A DNA stretch of 64,000 nucleotides, taken from contig CP045205.1 of NCBI GenBank assembly GCA_009363175.1, positions 1,922,001-1,986,000 on the forward strand. The letters are read 5' to 3'. Below the pieces are notes generated by a model. The model was not told the DNA's origin. It was given only the letters and a program-made list of their open reading frames with translations, and ran no database searches. The position numbers and the translations under genes are program-made. Origin of the DNA: Citrobacter telavivensis. GTDB lineage: Bacteria; Pseudomonadota; Gammaproteobacteria; Enterobacterales; Enterobacteriaceae. This document shows, in pieces, positions 63,183-64,000 of this stretch (positions within the stretch are counted from its first letter, which is position 1; each line of letters starts with the position of its first letter).

Positions 63183-64000
63183 ATGCGCTATCGCGTTATT
63201 TTCCTTTTCCTGCTCGGTCTGATTCCGGCCCGCTTGCTGTGGGCCGCGCCCGCGCAACAGGCCTTTTCTGACTGGCAGGTAACCTGTAATAACCAGAATT
63301 TTTGCGTCGCGCGTAACACCGGGGAACACGGCGGGCTGGTGATGACCCTGAGTCGCAGCGCCGGGGCGCATACCGATGCTGTCCTGCGCCTCGATCTTGG
63401 CGGATTGACCGCGCCGTCCAATGAAGCGGACATTGCGCCCCGTCTGTTGCTGGACGGCAAACCGCTGGCGCTGAGCCCGGAACACTGGCGAATAACGTCG
63501 TGGCACCTGATGACGGACGACACGACAACCATTGCAGAATTTCTGGCGACGATTCAGGACGGGAAGGCAATCACCCTGCAAAAGGGCAATCAGATAATTT
63601 CGCTGGCTGGGCTGAAAGCCGCGCTGTTGTTCATCGACGCGCAGCAAAAGCGGGTAGGCAGTGAAACGGCGTGGATTGAGAAAGGTAACGATCCACCGCT
63701 CAGCGTTCCGCCCGCCCCGGCGCTGAAAGGCGTGGCCGTCGTTAACCCGACGCCAACACCGCTCTCCCTCGACGAACGCAACGACCTTCTTGATTACGGC
63801 AACTGGCGAATGAACGGCATCAAGTGTTCACTCGATCCTTCACGCCGCGAGGTACGGGTGACCGCCCTTACTGATGACAAAGCCTTGCTGATGATTGCCT
63901 GTGAAGCCGGGGCGTATAACACTATCGATCTGGCGTGGATCGTGTCGCGTAAAAAACCGCTGGCCTCACACGCCGTGCGGCTGCGTTTACCGTTCAACAG
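63183..64000 (+). CDS. ypfG: DUF1176 periplasmic protein YpfG, cut by the window end
   Basis: The frame begins at 63183 and is still open at the window edge, giving 272 codons of an expected total near 347. A signal peptide (about residues 1-21, YRVIFLFLLGLIPARLLWA) is followed by a mature region with FSDWQVTCNNQNFCVA, typical of DUF1176. The function is unknown. The gene order nudK-ypfG is as in E. coli. Confidence 0.85.
   Translation, partial: MRYRVIFLFLLGLIPARLLWAAPAQQAFSDWQVTCNNQNFCVARNTGEHGGLVMTLSRSAGAHTDAVLRLDLGGLTAPSNEADIAPRLLLDGKPLALSPEHWRITSWHLMTDDTTTIAEFLATIQDGKAITLQKGNQIISLAGLKAALLFIDAQQKRVGSETAWIEKGNDPPLSVPPAPALKGVAVVNPTPTPLSLDERNDLLDYGNWRMNGIKCSLDPSRREVRVTALTDDKALLMIACEAGAYNTIDLAWIVSRKKPLASHAVRLRLPFN

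Noticed and set aside
1..64000. CRISPR array, prophage, tRNA or rRNA genes
   Set aside because: No evenly spaced repeats, phage structural or integrase genes, or tRNA cloverleaf sequences were found.

Overview
The window is chromosomal DNA of an enterobacterium close to the Escherichia/Salmonella/Citrobacter group. Nearly every gene has the length and gene order of the E. coli K-12 segment from ypfG to sseB, shown here in the opposite direction. REP/BIME-type palindromes, PurR boxes and a 19-residue YpfM small protein support this. Species cannot be fixed from sequence alone; Citrobacter is my best guess. There is no prophage, CRISPR array, insertion sequence, rRNA or tRNA.

Layout. 1-9.7 kb: sseB, an RNA-rich gap with a RyfA-like sRNA and a small divergent peptide ORF, sseA, then yfhM-pbpC (bacterial alpha-2-macroglobulin and its peptidoglycan-repair partner). 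9.8-18.9 kb: ndk, rlmN, rodZ, ispG, hisS, yfgM, bamB, der, a cluster for translation, isoprenoids and envelope assembly. 19.0-24.1 kb: a small DUF2786-like ORF, yfgJ, xseA, and the guaB-guaA GMP operon behind a PurR box. 24.2-28.5 kb: yfgG, yfgF (c-di-GMP phosphodiesterase with an FNR-type promoter) and ppx. 28.5-37.2 kb: ppk, purN-purM with a PurR box, an inserted GH1 6-phospho-beta-glucosidase with paired LacI-family operators, upp-uraA and hda (CTG start).

37.2-42.0 kb is the accessory island. K-12 has hda next to yfgD; here four genes lie between them: an M17 aminopeptidase, a glycosylasparaginase-like Ntn hydrolase, a solo cellobiose-family PTS EIIC, and a divergent regulator that looks like a domesticated DDE transposase. 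The three enzyme/transport genes are tightly coupled behind what looks like a CRP class II promoter. My working idea is a scavenging system for glyco-amino acids or glycopeptides such as GlcNAc-Asn.

42.0-64.0 kb returns to backbone: yfgD, bepA, perM, bcp, gcvR, dapA, bamC, purC (PurR box), ypfJ, tmcA, ypfH, ypfN, dapE, yffB, ypfM, acrD (BaeR-like box), narQ, aegA, nudK and a truncated ypfG at the right edge.

The backbone joins purine synthesis (guaBA, purMN, purC), pyrimidine salvage (upp-uraA), diaminopimelate synthesis (dapA, dapE), outer-membrane assembly (bamB, bamC, bepA, yfgM), polyphosphate metabolism (ppk-ppx) and anaerobic or envelope signalling (yfgF, narQ, acrD). Gene names rest on recalled K-12 homologues; no database search was run.
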